A DNA stretch of 64,000 bases, from assembly GCA_025617745.1 (NCBI GenBank), contig CM046858.1, positions 34,480,598 through 34,544,597 of the forward strand, written 5' to 3'. Below are positions 12,223-22,509 of the stretch, one piece after another. This DNA is from Heliocidaris erythrogramma (taxonomy: Eukaryota; Echinodermata; Echinoidea; Camarodonta; Echinometridae). The first letter of the stretch is position 1. Each line of letters starts with the position of its first letter. The translations under genes and the position numbers were made by a program. Below the pieces are notes generated by a model. The model saw only the letters and a program-made list of their open reading frames with translations. It was not told the origin of the DNA and ran no database searches.

Positions 12223-12627
12223 TCGCCCCCGACGAGATAGGACGTCTAGTCACAGCGCTCCTGAAATCAGGTCGTATAGTATCTTTTAGGCGCGCTTTTT
12301 CGCATATTTAAAGCACTTTTAGGTACCTATATTCGCTTAGATTATAGTACTTTGTGTTTTAGTAGTCACTCTTGCCGATTGCAAGGGATTTTTTTATTCC
12401 TTTTCTTGGCATTTATTTTTCCCTTTCACGGTCAGCCCCACGTAGATATTTCTGTGTGTTTGCGGGTGTTTCCGTTTGTTTTGGGTTCGGTGTTTGTTCT
12501 TACGGTTTTGGCTGTGAAAATCTTTTGTGCGTATCTCCCAAATAAATTTTAGTCTTATTTACTGCATTCAGTTGAAGTATTTCTTATTTTGAAAAGTATA
12601 CTTTATTGTCTGTTTTATTGCAGTGGT
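12223..12627 (+). other. DIRS-b 5' leader, possible intron acceptor before ORF1
   Basis: Non-coding leader between the left repeat and ORF1. It ends with a pyrimidine-rich stretch and TTGCAG at 12618-12623, directly before the ORF1 ATG at 12628. DIRS-c has the same arrangement (TTACAG just before its ATG at 63989), which suggests a spliced leader. The donor is not identified; GTATCT near 12532 is one candidate. Confidence 0.4.
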
Positions 12628-14380
12628 ATGAATTCGGAAGAAGAAGCAGTTAGGTCACGGAGACCTGCTTCTTCCGAAGAGTCGTCTAGCAAGACGACTC
12701 GGCCTTCCAGAACTCTCCCGAGTACTTCGGTACATGGGGGAGGGAGGAGGGCTAAGGGTAAGTTGCCTAGTGGTGTTTCCTTGCAGAGTTTGCCAGTCTC
12801 GGAGCTTGCGGCTTCGGGACGGGTGGCGTTAACTGAGTCTGGATTGTCAACTCCGAAGCCCGTGGTTTCGGGGTGGGTGGCGTCAGATTCTAGTGGTTTG
12901 GATATCTCGAATCCAATCCCCCGGTCGTCAAGACCAGAAGGGGGGGCGGTTGTTTCCCGTACGGTAGCGTTCACTCGCTCTGATCCGTTAGGGGAGACGC
13001 GCCCCAATATGGGTGATTTGGGCGATTCTTTGGGTTTACGCCCTGAGCGCTCTAATCCCTTTAAGGGAGGTGAACGTCCCTCCGCGGAGGGTTCGGTTCG
13101 TGTTTCCGAAGCGGCTTCGGAGATCCGAACGAATCCGATTAAGCGTTCTAAGAAAAGGGTTTCGGCTACGACTCTTGTCGAGCCAGCCAAGAAAAAGGCC
13201 AAGAAGAAGGCAAAAAGTGGCAAGGCTTTGCCGGCCTCTTGCCCGTCTGGCCTGGCTAACCCGGCTAGCTCCTCTCAAGCTGATATGTTCAGCATGATGC
13301 GGGCTTTTGCTGAGGATCGGGTTCGCATGTGCCTCCTATTCCCGCGGCCCTTTGGGCGCCGCCGGGCGAGGAGACTTTTGTTGAACCATGCGGGGCTCTG
13401 CCTGCTGAGTCCTTTGTTTGCGGTCCTTTGTCTCATTCCACTCGGGTGGAACCAGACTTGGAGGCGGCCTCTCAAGCTTCGGTTTCTGAATCGCTTGGGC
13501 AGGCGGAGCCTCAATCGCTCGCCCTGTGTGGGATGGAAGCGATTGCTTTGTTGTCTAAATATCTCCCTGAATTTCAGTCAACCCGCGCGCAGGGTTCGAC
13601 TTCGCGTTGGTTTAAGCAGCAGGATTCCTCCGAGGGTATTGCTCTCGAGGAGGATTTCAAGTTGGAGTATGACCGCATTGAGGCCGCGCTGTTGGTTAAG
13701 CGCCCTACTGCGTTAAGGGCAAGGCTTTCGTCTTCGGTTCTCAGGATCAAGACAGCTTTTTCAAGGCTAAGACTCTTTCTCCTGAGATTTTAGAGGTTGG
13801 TCGTCGCTTGCGGGCGACTAATCCGCTTACCTCCGCTGCGTTCAAGGCGGAGGATAAGTTTTGGTTTAATATTGAAAACCAGGTTAGGTCAGGTATTCGT
13901 TTGGCGGCTTTTCAAGGGTTTCTCTCCGACCTTAGGTCCAGGGCGGGAGTTGAATGTTACTGATGGTGACAAGCGGTTATTGACGACTGCTGCATACTCT
14001 TTTTTGTCTGCAGTGGTCGCAGCTTTCCACCGCAGCTGCTTTCGGCTACGTTCCGTCGCAGGACCTTGGCTCTCTCGGCACTGGGTGTTAGAGAGTCGGG
14101 CATTGCTCAACTTCTCCGGGATGTTCCGTCTCGGGGTCCTTCGCTTTTTGGTGGTAAATTCGCTACGGTTTTTCAGAGAGAGATCGATGCGCGAAAACAG
14201 ATCTCGGATATGACTAAGCAGTTTCACACTAGCTCTAAGTCAACGCGGGCCCCTGTCCGGCGTAGGCCTGCTGGTCCCGTTTCGGGTCAACGCAGTCGTG
14301 TGTCTAGGGTCCCGCCTTCTGAGCCGCAGCCAGCTCCTTCTCGCGGGAGAGGGAGTCGTGGCAGGGGCAACTTCGTTTGA
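12628..14380 (+). pseudogene. DIRS-b ORF1 (Gag-like), frameshifted
   Basis: The frame starts at ATG 12628 (MNSEEEAVRSRRPASSEESS) after an apparent splice acceptor. The N-terminal half is Ser/Arg/Pro-rich and ends in a Lys-rich block (AKKKAKKKAKSGK, about 13185-13225) that could act as a nuclear localisation signal. Reading then moves to a second frame near 13330 (PLSHSTRVEPDLEA, EAIALLSKYLPEF), to a third near 13720 (FKAKTLSPEILEVGRRLRA, AEDKFWFNIENQVRSGIRLA), and again after about 13945 (ESGIAQLLRDVPSRGPSLFG). The end is an RG-rich tail and a TGA at 14378-14380, created when a deletion fused it to RT sequence. Each shift looks like a single-base indel. The function is inferred from position and from the tail shared with DIRS-a. 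Confidence 0.8.
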
Positions 14381-16005
14381 TACTGAACCTGAAAAGAATA
14401 AACAAATTCATTCCTCCGGTTCATTTTCGGATGGAGACTCTCGCCTCCATTCTTCCGTTGATCAAGAGGAAAGACTACGCGGTCTCGATAGATCTCAAGG
14501 ACGCGTATTTTCACATTCCCATTCATCGCGCATCCCGCGATCTTCTGGGGTTCTCCTTCCTCTCAGAGACTTATCGTTTTCGTGCTCTTCCCTTCGGGCT
14601 GCGCCCGGCCCCTCGGGTTTTTACTCAAGTTGTAGCGGTGCTGGCGGCCTCTCTGAGGCGACGCGGCCTTCGGTTGTTTTGTTACCTGGACGATTGGCTA
14701 CTCCTTGCGGAGTCGCGCGATCGTTTGTTGGACGAGACTCGTTTGCTCGTCTCTCTTACTCAAGACTTAGGTTTCCTAATAAATTGGGAAAAGTCAGAGT
14801 TAGTTCCTACTCGCAGCCCAGTTTTTCTGGGGGCGGTGTTAGACATACGGAATCAGTTGGCTTGGCCCAGTCGAGACAGGATTCTCACCATTGTCTCTGC
14901 GGCTCGCAAGCTCTTGCTGGCCAGAAGGGTCACGGCCAGACAGTGGCTTCAGTTTCTAGGTTATCTAGCCAGTCTAGTCGACGTTCTAGAAGACTGCCGG
15001 CTCCTCATTAGACCTTTTCAGAGACATCTCCTCAGGTTCTTCAAGCCGGGAAAAGACTCTCTTTTGGTCTGGATTCCAGTACCAGTAAGGATCAAGTCTC
15101 TTCTCTCTTGTTGGACGAGCGAGGAGTTTCTCGCGCGAGCAGGTCCTTCACTGCCCCTCTCCCGTCGATATCGGTTCGACGGACGCCTCTCGGTTGGGGT
15201 GGGGAGGACACTGCAACGGCAGCACGGTTGCGGGGGATTGGTCTCATCTTGGGACTCTTCCCCATATCAATGTCCTGGAGTTTATGGCAGTTCTGTTGAC
15301 CTTGCTCCATTTCAGAAGTCGACTTCTCAGTCGTTCGGTTCTGATTCTCACGGACAATGTTACTGTGGCGGCATATATCAATCGGCAGGGAGGCACTCGT
15401 TCGGCTGCCCTGAATGCCCTAGCAGCTCAGCTGTGGAGGTGGTGTCGTCGCATGGCAATCACACCGTGGCCTCTTTCATCCCCGGTCGGGAAAACCTCAT
15501 TGCGGATTTTCTGTCTCGGGGGCAGGTATCTTCCATCGGAATGGATGCTCCATCCGGAGGTCTTTTGCCGCATTCGCAGTTGCCTAGGTCCACTGGAAGT
15601 GGATCTATTTGCGTCGGTGCTAAATCACCAGCTGCCGAAGTATTGCTCCCGTGTTCGCGATCAGGGAGCATGGGCTCTCGATGCTTTCTCCCTCAGCTGG
15701 GAGAACCTTCAGGGATTCGCCTTTCCTCCCTTCCAACTGATTCCGCGTGTCTTGCGGAAAATCAGGGAAGATCGGGCGCGGGTGCTTGTAATAGCTCCCT
15801 TTTGGCCCAGGAGGAATTGGTTTCCAGAGCTTATGAGCCTCCTAAGGGCTCAACCGTTCGTTCTCCCGTTAAGAGCGGATCTGGTGTTGCAGCCCCTCTC
15901 GGGGATTCTTCACCACAGTCCGGAGTCCCTTCATTTGACTGCTTGGCCCCTGTCAGGGAATCTGCAAGACAGTCGGGTCTCTCTGATAGAGCCGCGGACT
16001 TTTTA
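14369..16005 (+). pseudogene. DIRS-b reverse transcriptase / RNase H / Dam-like region, truncated and shifted
   Basis: The RT lacks its N-terminal third because DIRS-a bases 120-490 are missing at the 14368/14369 junction. The remaining RT keeps IDLKDAYFHIPI and the catalytic YLDD (14683-14694), and it contains the FLGAVLDIRNQLAWP segment that DIRS-a has lost. Single-base losses near 15140 and 15174 throw RNase H out of frame; the RNase H core (LEFMA, LTDN, YINRQGG) reads in another frame from about 15190. A lost C near 15468 and an extra G near 15521 shift and restore the frame. The Dam-like tail (DLFAS, PPF, PFWPRRNWFP) follows. An extra G near 15901 changes the end of the frame. None of this could give a working polymerase. 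Confidence 0.88.
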
Positions 16006-16979
16006 ATGTCCAGTCGTAGGGCTTCTACTAGGGAAATTTACAATTCCCGTCTCTCGGTCTTTTTCCTTTGGTGTAAAGAGAGAAATCAAACCCCTTCTAA
16101 GGCTCCTATTGGTTCAATTGCGGATTTCTTAATCTCGTTATTTGACAAAGGGATATCTATCTCTACTATCCTAGGCTACCGTTCGGCGATCGGGGCCATT
16201 CATTCGGGTTTCTCAGATGGTTCGGGGATTTCCAATTCCCCGCTACTAAGTGGTTTGATTCGCTCGTTCTTTCTGAAACGACCTTCTTTTTCTAAGTTAG
16301 TACCGTCTTGGAGTCTGCCTAAGGTCCTGGAGGCCTTGGCGAAACCTCCTTTCGAACCGTTAGGTGAAGCTTCGCTTCATCATCTTACGGTTAAGACGCT
16401 CTTTTTGGTAGCTATTGCCTCTGGGCAGAGGCGCAGTACTCTTCATGCTCTCTGTCTTACTCCTGGTCATGTTCGCTGGGAGAGAAAAGGTGTTAGATTG
16501 ATTCCTAAGGCTTCTTTTATTGCCAAGAATCAGACAGCTGCCTCTGGCCCTGTTGAGATTTTTCTTTGTCCGCTTTCTGACTTTCTTCTGTGCGCGAGGA
16601 CAAAGTTTGGTGTCCTGTAAGGGCTCTCAAATGGTATATTGATAAGACTAAGTCTTATCGTAAGGAGGATCAGTTGTTCCTGATCACTAGAGAGCCTTTT
16701 TCTCCTGCCTCTCTTGATTCCATCTCTAGGTGGATCGTCGAAGCTATTAGGGCCGCTGGCACAGAGGCTCTTTTATCCGACAGTAAGCCTCGTGCTCATG
16801 ATACTCGTAGTGTCAGCACTTCTTGGGCTCTGTTTCAAGGTGTGGCGCTTGTTGATATTTTGAAGGCTGCTTATTGGCGTTCGTCCAATTCCTTCATTTC
16901 TTGCTACCTTAGGGATGTTCCCGCAGGTGAGGCTATGTTTGCGTCAGCTACCTTGAAGGCCGCTGTGTCTTCTTTGTAA
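15940..16979 (+). pseudogene. DIRS-b tyrosine recombinase, single frameshift
   Basis: The N-terminal core-binding part reads in one frame (SSRRASTREIYNSRLSVFF, then SGQRRSTLHALCLTPGHV with the first catalytic Arg). A missing T near 16583 shifts the frame. The C-terminal part is open from about 16590 to the TAA at 16977-16979 and keeps the HxxR box HDTR (16797-16808) and AAYWRSSNSFISCYLRD. Unlike DIRS-a it has TGG at the codon that is TGA there, and it keeps the T lost near 2935 in DIRS-a. Only one lesion separates it from an open frame. Confidence 0.88.
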
Positions 16980-17045
16980 TCTTTGGTGTAATCCTATTCC
17001 CTTCTGCTTGAAACATGCCTCCCGGTCTTTGAGTTGGCGCTGGTC

Positions 17046-17141
17046 TGGCATAATAGGTAGGTATATATGATTTATTGCAGTAAATTTGTAAAATCAGCAC
17101 TGATTTTCTTATTTACTATATAAATCTATATACCTACCTAT
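17046..17141 (+). repeat. Internal complementary region of DIRS-b
   Basis: The reverse complement of this region reads as the right end of the element joined to the left end: GATTTTACAAAT runs straight into TTACTGCAATAAATC, with AAT as the overlap. It is the diagnostic DIRS structure and supports both termini assigned here. Confidence 0.92.
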
Positions 17142-17197
17142 GACCTTCCCTCCTTCCCCGCACCTTGCAAGCAACATGTTTCTACTTGGGGTTGCTC

Positions 17198-17395
17198 GCA
17201 AAAGAGGAAGATGGCCGTAGCGTGTTGACGCGCGTGAGTGGCGAAGGGGACAATAGGATTACGGGGGGTGCGCACAATATTGTGACTCATGTGTGATAAA
17301 TTCTCGAAGGGGTCCCGTAGTCAAGACTACTGGCATAATAGGTAGGTATATAGATTTATATAGTAAATAAGAAAATCAGTGCTGATTTTACAAAT
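17198..17395 (+). repeat. Right inverted terminal repeat of DIRS-b
   Basis: Inverted copy of 12047-12222. The last 60 bases extend beyond the shared repeat and match the second half of the internal complementary region at 17046-17141. Confidence 0.88.
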
Positions 17396-18050
17396 AAATC
17401 ACATCATCTAATTTCACACAGATGAAATACTCTCACATAAACGACACAATACAACAAAATAAAGATAAAGAAAAGATGCAGTTGAAACAAGTTTTTTTTC
17501 GGGATATAGATAAACTTTTAAATAGATATATAGACAAATTTTCAATATTCATTGTCGAATGATAAGATTCTGTAAACATAAAATGCATCGATACATCCAC
17601 TTGATGATGCAATCACAGATTGGAATGAAAAAAAGAATGCTTATCATGCTTACATTTAGCTAAACATCAATAATGCCTTGATGTATTTCAACCGATTATA
17701 TGAATCACGTAAAACTTAAGAGAAAATGGTTAAAGGTTTTATGTATCCTCTATGGAGAGGAATAAAAAAACTTAAGACGAATTTGAACAGCAATAAAGTG
17801 AATTTGTTTGAAAAGACGACGAATTTGATCTGAACATTTTTACTCGCTTGCCGGTGGGGACGAACTCCAGTGACAATTGACGAATGTGAATGATAAATTG
17901 TAGAATTTGGTTGACCAAAGACGAAATTAAATGACATTTGGACGAAATCGATCCTCGTGTTTGAGCGCGGTACGCGTTGCCAGACGAAATTGAATTAAAA
18001 GCTGATGAAATCGCTTGAATAGGTGACGAAAATGGGCGGGAAAACCTATA

Positions 18051-18632
18051 TTATTTTTTTAACACCACAGAAAAATACGGTCAAATCTTTCTAGTAATCT
18101 AACAATGATAACTTAATTTAATTCCTTTTTTTTTTTTTGGTAACAGTGGAGGTACAGTCACTTCTAATCATGAACCAATTAATTTGACCGCCCAGTTTTT
18201 ACACTGCTTGGAAAAGGCCGGATAAGAAAATTAAATTTTTAATCATGTTAATATAAAATAATATTTGTAGAAATCTAAAAACTTTGCGACTATTGTCATT
18301 ATCAAGCTCCCAATGCATAAATTTTCAATAGATTGTTTGATCGTATCCCAGTCATATCCCACCTTGTAGTAGGTATAGGGCTATGGAAGCATTGATAGAG
18401 ACATGGTTATTCACTTGTGCATATCTAATGATACTTCAAACTTATATAATAGATAGCCGATGTCTTCCCGCTTCCATCTCTTTAATTCCGTATCCTTTGA
18501 ACATTATAATATATGATGTCTGGTTGGGTATAGTATAATTGTATAATGCCATAATATAGAAGATACAAAAACGAGTGCTTTCTTTATATACAATGGATTA
18601 GTCATAACATTTGATTGTTTATACCCCTAGAG
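18051..18632 (+). repeat. Mosaic fragments of the low-copy repeat, no gene
   Basis: 18053-18420 resembles 6810-7110 and 41660-41960 (landmarks ATACGGTCA, TCACTTCTAATCAT, CCGCTTGG-like). 18505-18632 matches 60555-60690. I see no coding potential. Confidence 0.6.
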
Positions 18633-18906
18633 CAGTGGCGTATCCAGGATTTCCCAATAGGGGGGGGGGGGGCCCAGGAATTATTGATCGCCGTCATGGG
18701 GGAGGGGTCTTTGGAAAATTTTTGCTTCTGAAGAAGGGCTGAGATGCAAAATAGTGCTATATGTGACCAATTTTGAAGCCTATTTAATGAACAATATTTT
18801 CAATTGGTATGAGGATTTTTTTTTTTGCTAGTTTTTTTTTTTTTTTTACGACGGCCAATAGGGGGGGGGGGCGCGCGCCTGTTGCGCCCCCCTGGATACG
18901 CCCCTG
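18633..18906. mobile_element. hAT-type MITE with 8-bp target duplication
   Basis: The ends are CAGTGGCGTATCCAGG and, at the right, CCTGGATACGCCCCTG, which form terminal inverted repeats. They are flanked by CCCTAGAG at 18625-18632 and 18907-18914. The paralogous locus at about 60688 reads CCCCTAGAGGATGC without the insert, so it is an empty site. An 8-bp duplication and CA..TG-type ends fit the hAT superfamily. The interior is T- and G-rich and non-coding. Confidence 0.88.
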
Positions 18907-19035
18907 CCCTAGAGGGTGCAGACTGTACAGACGAAGGTCCAATTTGTGCAGGATTTAGGTCCTTAATAATCGTTAAAAAGTGTTTAGTTCTCAGTAATTG
19001 TGCTAATCTAGCTTTATCGATAATTATTTTAACAG

Positions 19036-19209
19036 ATTGAGACCTTTGACATTCATGAAGTGAATCTCAGTGAACGCCCCTCAGCATCACGTGATCTCGC
19101 TGAGTTCATCTGTAAGATGTCTCATCTGAGGAAGCTGACGCTGCACTCTTGGGTATTGCTACACGATGACTTCTACTCATCATCATCATCGATGGCATCG
19201 TCTGCAAAG
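19036..19209 (+). CDS. Leucine-rich-repeat exon of an NLR-family gene (copy 1)
   Basis: A 174-bp open stretch is bounded by a splice acceptor (TTTTAACAG, ending 19035) and a donor (GTACTG at 19210). It encodes 58 codons reading IETFDIHEVNLSERPSASRD followed by LAEFICKMSHLRKLTLHS and FYSSSSSMASSAK. The spacing of Leu residues and the CKMSHLRKLTLH core are those of a ribonuclease-inhibitor-type LRR. This wording closely resembles LRRs of the large sea-urchin NACHT-LRR receptor family, which sense microbial products in the cytoplasm. The second copy at 60819-60992 has the same length, edges and phase. The other exons of the gene are not in view, so it may be a leftover exon of a duplicated gene. 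Confidence 0.7.
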
Positions 19210-20281
19210 GTACTGATAAGGTCATATCTTTCTAGTATCTAACTATATCAACCTCATTTTTTTAGTTACAACGGAGGAGTAGTCACTAGTTACGGATAGA
19301 AATAAGTTCATTTCACTGCCCATTTATCACGCTGCTAGGACGAGGCAGGTAAACAAAGTTAATTCTTTATGTCAACGAATATGTTTAGAGTGATGCAAAC
19401 CTAACTTTTTTGTTGGGTTCCATTTAGCTTTAGAAATGCGGATTTTTTGTTTTAGTGTCCCGGTGTTTGATCTTCGTTTTTCAAACACATCGGTAAAATA
19501 CATTCACATCTTTCTAGAACTCTAACGATGTTAACCTAATTTAATTCTGCATTTTTTTTATTTTTTTGGTTACAATGGAAGAGTAGTCACTTCTAATCAT
19601 AAAGCAGTTAATAACCGCCCAGTTTATTACACCGCTTGGACAAGGCAGGTAAAGAAAGTTAACCTTTTTATATGAAATAATATTCATAGAACTATAAAAA
19701 CTTGGCGACATTTGTATTTAAAACTTTAAAGCAATCAATGCATAAATTCTCAATGGATTTTTTGATCGTATCGCAGCCGTATCTCACCTTGTAATATGTA
19801 TAGTTTTATCATTATTTTTTATTATATTATTTATTGATATTTGTTCAGGGTAGCCCATTCAACAAAAGTTGATCTTCCATATAAAAACTATATGCACTTA
19901 AAATTATGTGAAAGCATACATATATCAAATAAGCAATAACATGCGTAGTTATAAACGAATTCAATCAAATTAAAACCAAAGTAAACCACAGTAAATAATC
20001 AGTGTCAAAAATCATAACTTTTAAACTTGCTGATGTGAGTAAGGATAAACAATGAAAATATAAAAAAATGAGAAACAGAGAAAGGAAATTGAGTAAAAAA
20101 GATTAAAAATTAGGCATGGAGAAAGAGAAAGAGAGAGAGGTAATGGAAGCGTAGGGAGTGAAGACCAAAAGAAGAAGAAGAAGAAGAAGAAGAGAGAGAG
20201 AGAGAGAGAGAGAGCAGAAAAATAATGTTGATTCCAACCAGTGACAATATCTTAACTCAGATTCAGAAAAGGTTTTTTTCA
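19210..20281 (+). repeat. Repeat mosaic downstream of the LRR exon, no gene
   Basis: 19240-19430 matches 7200-7380 and 42086-42250; 19440-19800 matches 8200-8460 and 43050-43560. From 19800 the DNA is AT-rich, with GAA repeats (about 20170-20190) and a GA run (20190-20215). 20100-20280 may be the 3' part of the LINE on the minus strand. Confidence 0.55.
20165..20215 (+). repeat. GAA and GA microsatellite
   Basis: About eight GAA units followed by about eleven GA units. Confidence 0.9.
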
Positions 20282-20945
20282 AGGAAAATTTATATTTGGT
20301 TAAATTACTTGTTTGCTTGAACATTTAAAGACAAATAATTCCACAGAGTTTCACCATTATAAGATATTGCATTCTTATAATATTTACCAATTATGAGGTC
20401 ATGATTATTTTCGAGTGTTAATATTATGTCTCGTTGAGACTTCTTTAAAAACACTTTTGTAAAAATCAGAAGACAAATCATTAAGACTTTTAAAAACAAA
20501 TATACATCTAAAATATTTGACCCGTTCCTTAAAGGACATCCATTTCAGGCGAGCAAATAATTCATTGTATTCTAGTTTAATATCAATCTGGCAGCTTTCT
20601 TTTGTAATTTCGTTATCTTTTCTATATGACTTAAAGATCTATCCCCCCCCCCCCCCCCTAACAGTAATAAATTTGTAATTGAATAAGACATGTAAATAAT
20701 AATTTCATTGAGGTTTCATATGGTTTTACTCTCCTGAGTATTGCAAGACCTGCGAATACTTTTCTACATAAATAATCTACATGATTAGACCATAATAGAT
20801 TGTCATCGATAAAAATAACCAAGACATTTAAAGCTCGCGCATTTTTCAATACATATATCTTTATACTTTATAGAAATGGACTCATGTTTGCAAATAGTTC
20901 ATCTGTAATTACTCCCAATAATCATAAACTTTAAACATAAACTGT
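20282..20945 (-). pseudogene. Decayed LINE (non-LTR retrotransposon) RT C-terminus
   Basis: On the minus strand, broken frames give the typical C-terminal part of a LINE ORF2. First comes the palm/thumb segment FIDDNLLWSNHVDYLCRKVF and GLAILRRVKPYET (20660-20849), then FARLKWMSFKERVKYF and KSLNDLSSDFYKS (about 20450-20560), and last AISYNGETLWNYLSLNV near 20310-20350. This order (ID-NL-W-HI, LRR-KP, L-W--ER, SYNGA-LWN) is characteristic of Jockey/CR1/L2-type LINEs; the clade is not resolved. A poly-C tract at 20643-20658 interrupts it and several shifts are present. The 5' part of the element is missing. Confidence 0.75.
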
Positions 20946-21620
20946 TTTATCTACTTTCAGATACAGCTTATTACAATTTATCTATCTACCTAGAGCATTA
21001 AAATCACTCTGAAGTTTAGTCTGTACTTCTAAAAAGGTGTTATGGAAACATTAATAGAGTAAGGCTATCAGCTAAAGTTTGTTTGCTTTCATTTTCATTT
21101 AACTCGTGGTGGTCTCGGTCTCGGAAGGAAAATTCTCGGTCTCGACAACGACACTGGCCTCAATAAATTCTCCTGCTATCCTGCAATTTCTGGATAATGT
21201 GATTCACTAGTAACTTACTATGTAACTTACTAGTATTTGAGTTTCTCCAGTGCATACCATACGTATTTGTTGTCAATAACCCGTTTGTAATTAGCGAATC
21301 CAAGTCGTTTGGTCCTTAGACAAAGTCTGCTTCATTAAATTGCGGTATTGTCCGCTATTATCAACAGTCCTAGAAGTTATGAAATATGGAAAAGAGTTTA
21401 TATTCATTTATTAGGAATAATTACTAATTATTACTAGGGATAATTTCTTTAACATTCCCTTCTCAAGTTTTTGCTCACCTTGAAATAATTGTTCCATTCT
21501 ACAAAGGAGTTGGGATGGCTTTCTATCCCAACTCCATGCTCTACCAAGGAGTTATCACAGCTCGTTGCTCAGACGCACTAACGCGCGCATGAGACTTTTC
21601 TTGAGAGTAGAGAATAGAGA
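20946..21620 (+). repeat. Repeat fragments, no gene
   Basis: 21040-21300 is a copy of 7430-7680 and 42295-42560 (GTCTCG-rich stretch and the CTCCTGCTATCCTGCAATTT landmark). A hairpin is present at 21507-21537, with the stem GGAGTTGGGAT / ATCCCAACTCC. Nothing coding is seen. Confidence 0.55.
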
Positions 21621-22032
21621 GTACTGTTCGTTCTCAGGAGGGCTGATCAAGATGTCGCGACTACCTGTGGAAGAGCGGCAATCACGTGCACATATTTTGT
21701 AGCCTCTGTCGTGATGGTTCGCGTAGCAAACTGCGCTTCAGCTTGCGCAAACCTAGCCTCTTGTCGAGGCCCTGACGCTGTTGAAATCCTTGGCGATATG
21801 GAGGCAAAATTTCTGGCGAGCGAAGCGAGCCAGAAAAACCGAGGCGCTTGCGCCGAGGGCCTCTTGACACCTGATCTGAATTTCTTTTGTATTTCATTGT
21901 TTTGACGAATATTCCGACCAAATTTTGGTCGGTGAAAATCATCCAATAAGCGCGAGCTACCATGACGTAATGTTAAATATTCATGACTCGACTGCACGCT
22001 ATTTCTTACATCTTAATTAGTCGCAGCCCAAA
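21621..22032 (+). promoter_or_regulatory. CpG-richer upstream region of the RecQ-like exon
   Basis: This stretch is richer in GC and CpG than its surroundings and lies directly before the ATG at 22033. It has short inverted motifs (GCGAAGCGAGCC; GAGGCGCTTGCGCC). A promoter role is inferred from position only. An open frame on the minus strand here is not conserved with anything I recognise. Confidence 0.3.
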
Positions 22033-22268
22033 ATGGCGTTCAACGTTTCTTCCACGACGACGAGTGATGACGATATTTATAAGAGCTTAGAATATGCCGC
22101 TAGAATGTTGAAGATTGACAGATTCAAAGATTTGCAAGTTGATGCAATCAAATCTGCACTTAAAGGACAAGATGTTTTTGTGAATCTGCCTACTGGCTAT
22201 GGAAAAAGTGTTATTTTTCACGCGCTACCACTCTGTGCTGATTACCTCCGTTTGGCCAGGGATGGAGA
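22033..22268 (+). CDS. RecQ-like DNA helicase, first exon (partial)
   Basis: The frame starts MAFNVSSTTTSDDDIYKSLE and continues through LQVDAIKSALKGQDVFVNLP to TGYGKSVIFHALPLCADYL. The helicase motif 0 (F.DLQ..AI) and the Walker A box LPTGYGKS are arranged as in RecQ-type superfamily-2 helicases. The exon most likely ends at a GTGAGA donor at 22269, just before an in-frame stop. The DEAH box and later motifs are not found in the next 2 kb, which are filled with repeats, so the gene is either spread over large introns or truncated. ATP-dependent 3'-5' DNA unwinding would be the family role. A P2RX7_C-type pseudogene lies on the same strand at 24492. Confidence 0.65.
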
Positions 22269-22509
22269 GTGAGACTGCTGCTAGCTTCGCGAGGGCCAGG
22301 CGGATTCCCCGGGGCCTTGCCGGGCAGTGAAGTTGCTGGTAAATTGGTTACATCAGAATTGATGGAGATGCATCTATTGTTGAACGGTGACTTTTATTGC
22401 CCATTCTTCATTATTTGTAAATATATGATGATCTCTTGAGAAATATGTACATTTGTCTTATTTCAAATTACCATGGTTTGTAAGCTAGAGATCGAATTCT
22501 TCATAATGT
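22269..22509 (+). other. Gap between RecQ-like exon and repeat, nothing recognised
   Basis: A short GC-rich block (22275-22335) is followed by AT-rich DNA. No helicase motif or other coding signal is seen. Confidence 0.5.

Larger units (their letters stand above)
12047..17395 (+). mobile_element. DIRS-type retrotransposon, nearly full length (DIRS-b)
   Basis: Both termini are present. The left end begins AATTTACTGCAATAAATC and the right end stops at GATTTTACAAAT; AAT is shared by both ends and by the internal junction. The order is left inverted repeat, leader, ORF1, RT / RNase H / Dam-like region, tyrosine recombinase, internal complementary region, right inverted repeat. The length (about 5.35 kb) includes a 371-bp internal deletion relative to DIRS-a (its bases 120-490), which removes the RT N-terminus. 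Several single-base shifts make it non-autonomous. It is inserted in the loop of the TTCGTC foldback element. Confidence 0.93.
11669..18050. mobile_element. Foldback DNA element with TTCGTC-rich arms, split by DIRS-b
   Basis: The left arm (11669-11950) and right arm (17790-18050) are inverted copies. The ends read GGTTTTCCTGCCCATTTTCG and, reversed, GGTTTTCCCGCCCATTTTCG. Each arm carries many spaced copies of AATTTCGTC / TTCGTC at intervals of roughly 10-35 bp. DIRS-b (12047-17395) sits in the loop between the arms. Without it the element would be about 1 kb. No transposase is visible, so it looks non-autonomous. The target duplication is unclear because the flanks are AT-rich on both sides. 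Confidence 0.7.

Noticed and set aside
21647-21997. Basic frames on the minus strand upstream of the RecQ-like exon
   Set aside because: The GC-rich sequence keeps several frames open at once; no similarity or conserved start could be supported.
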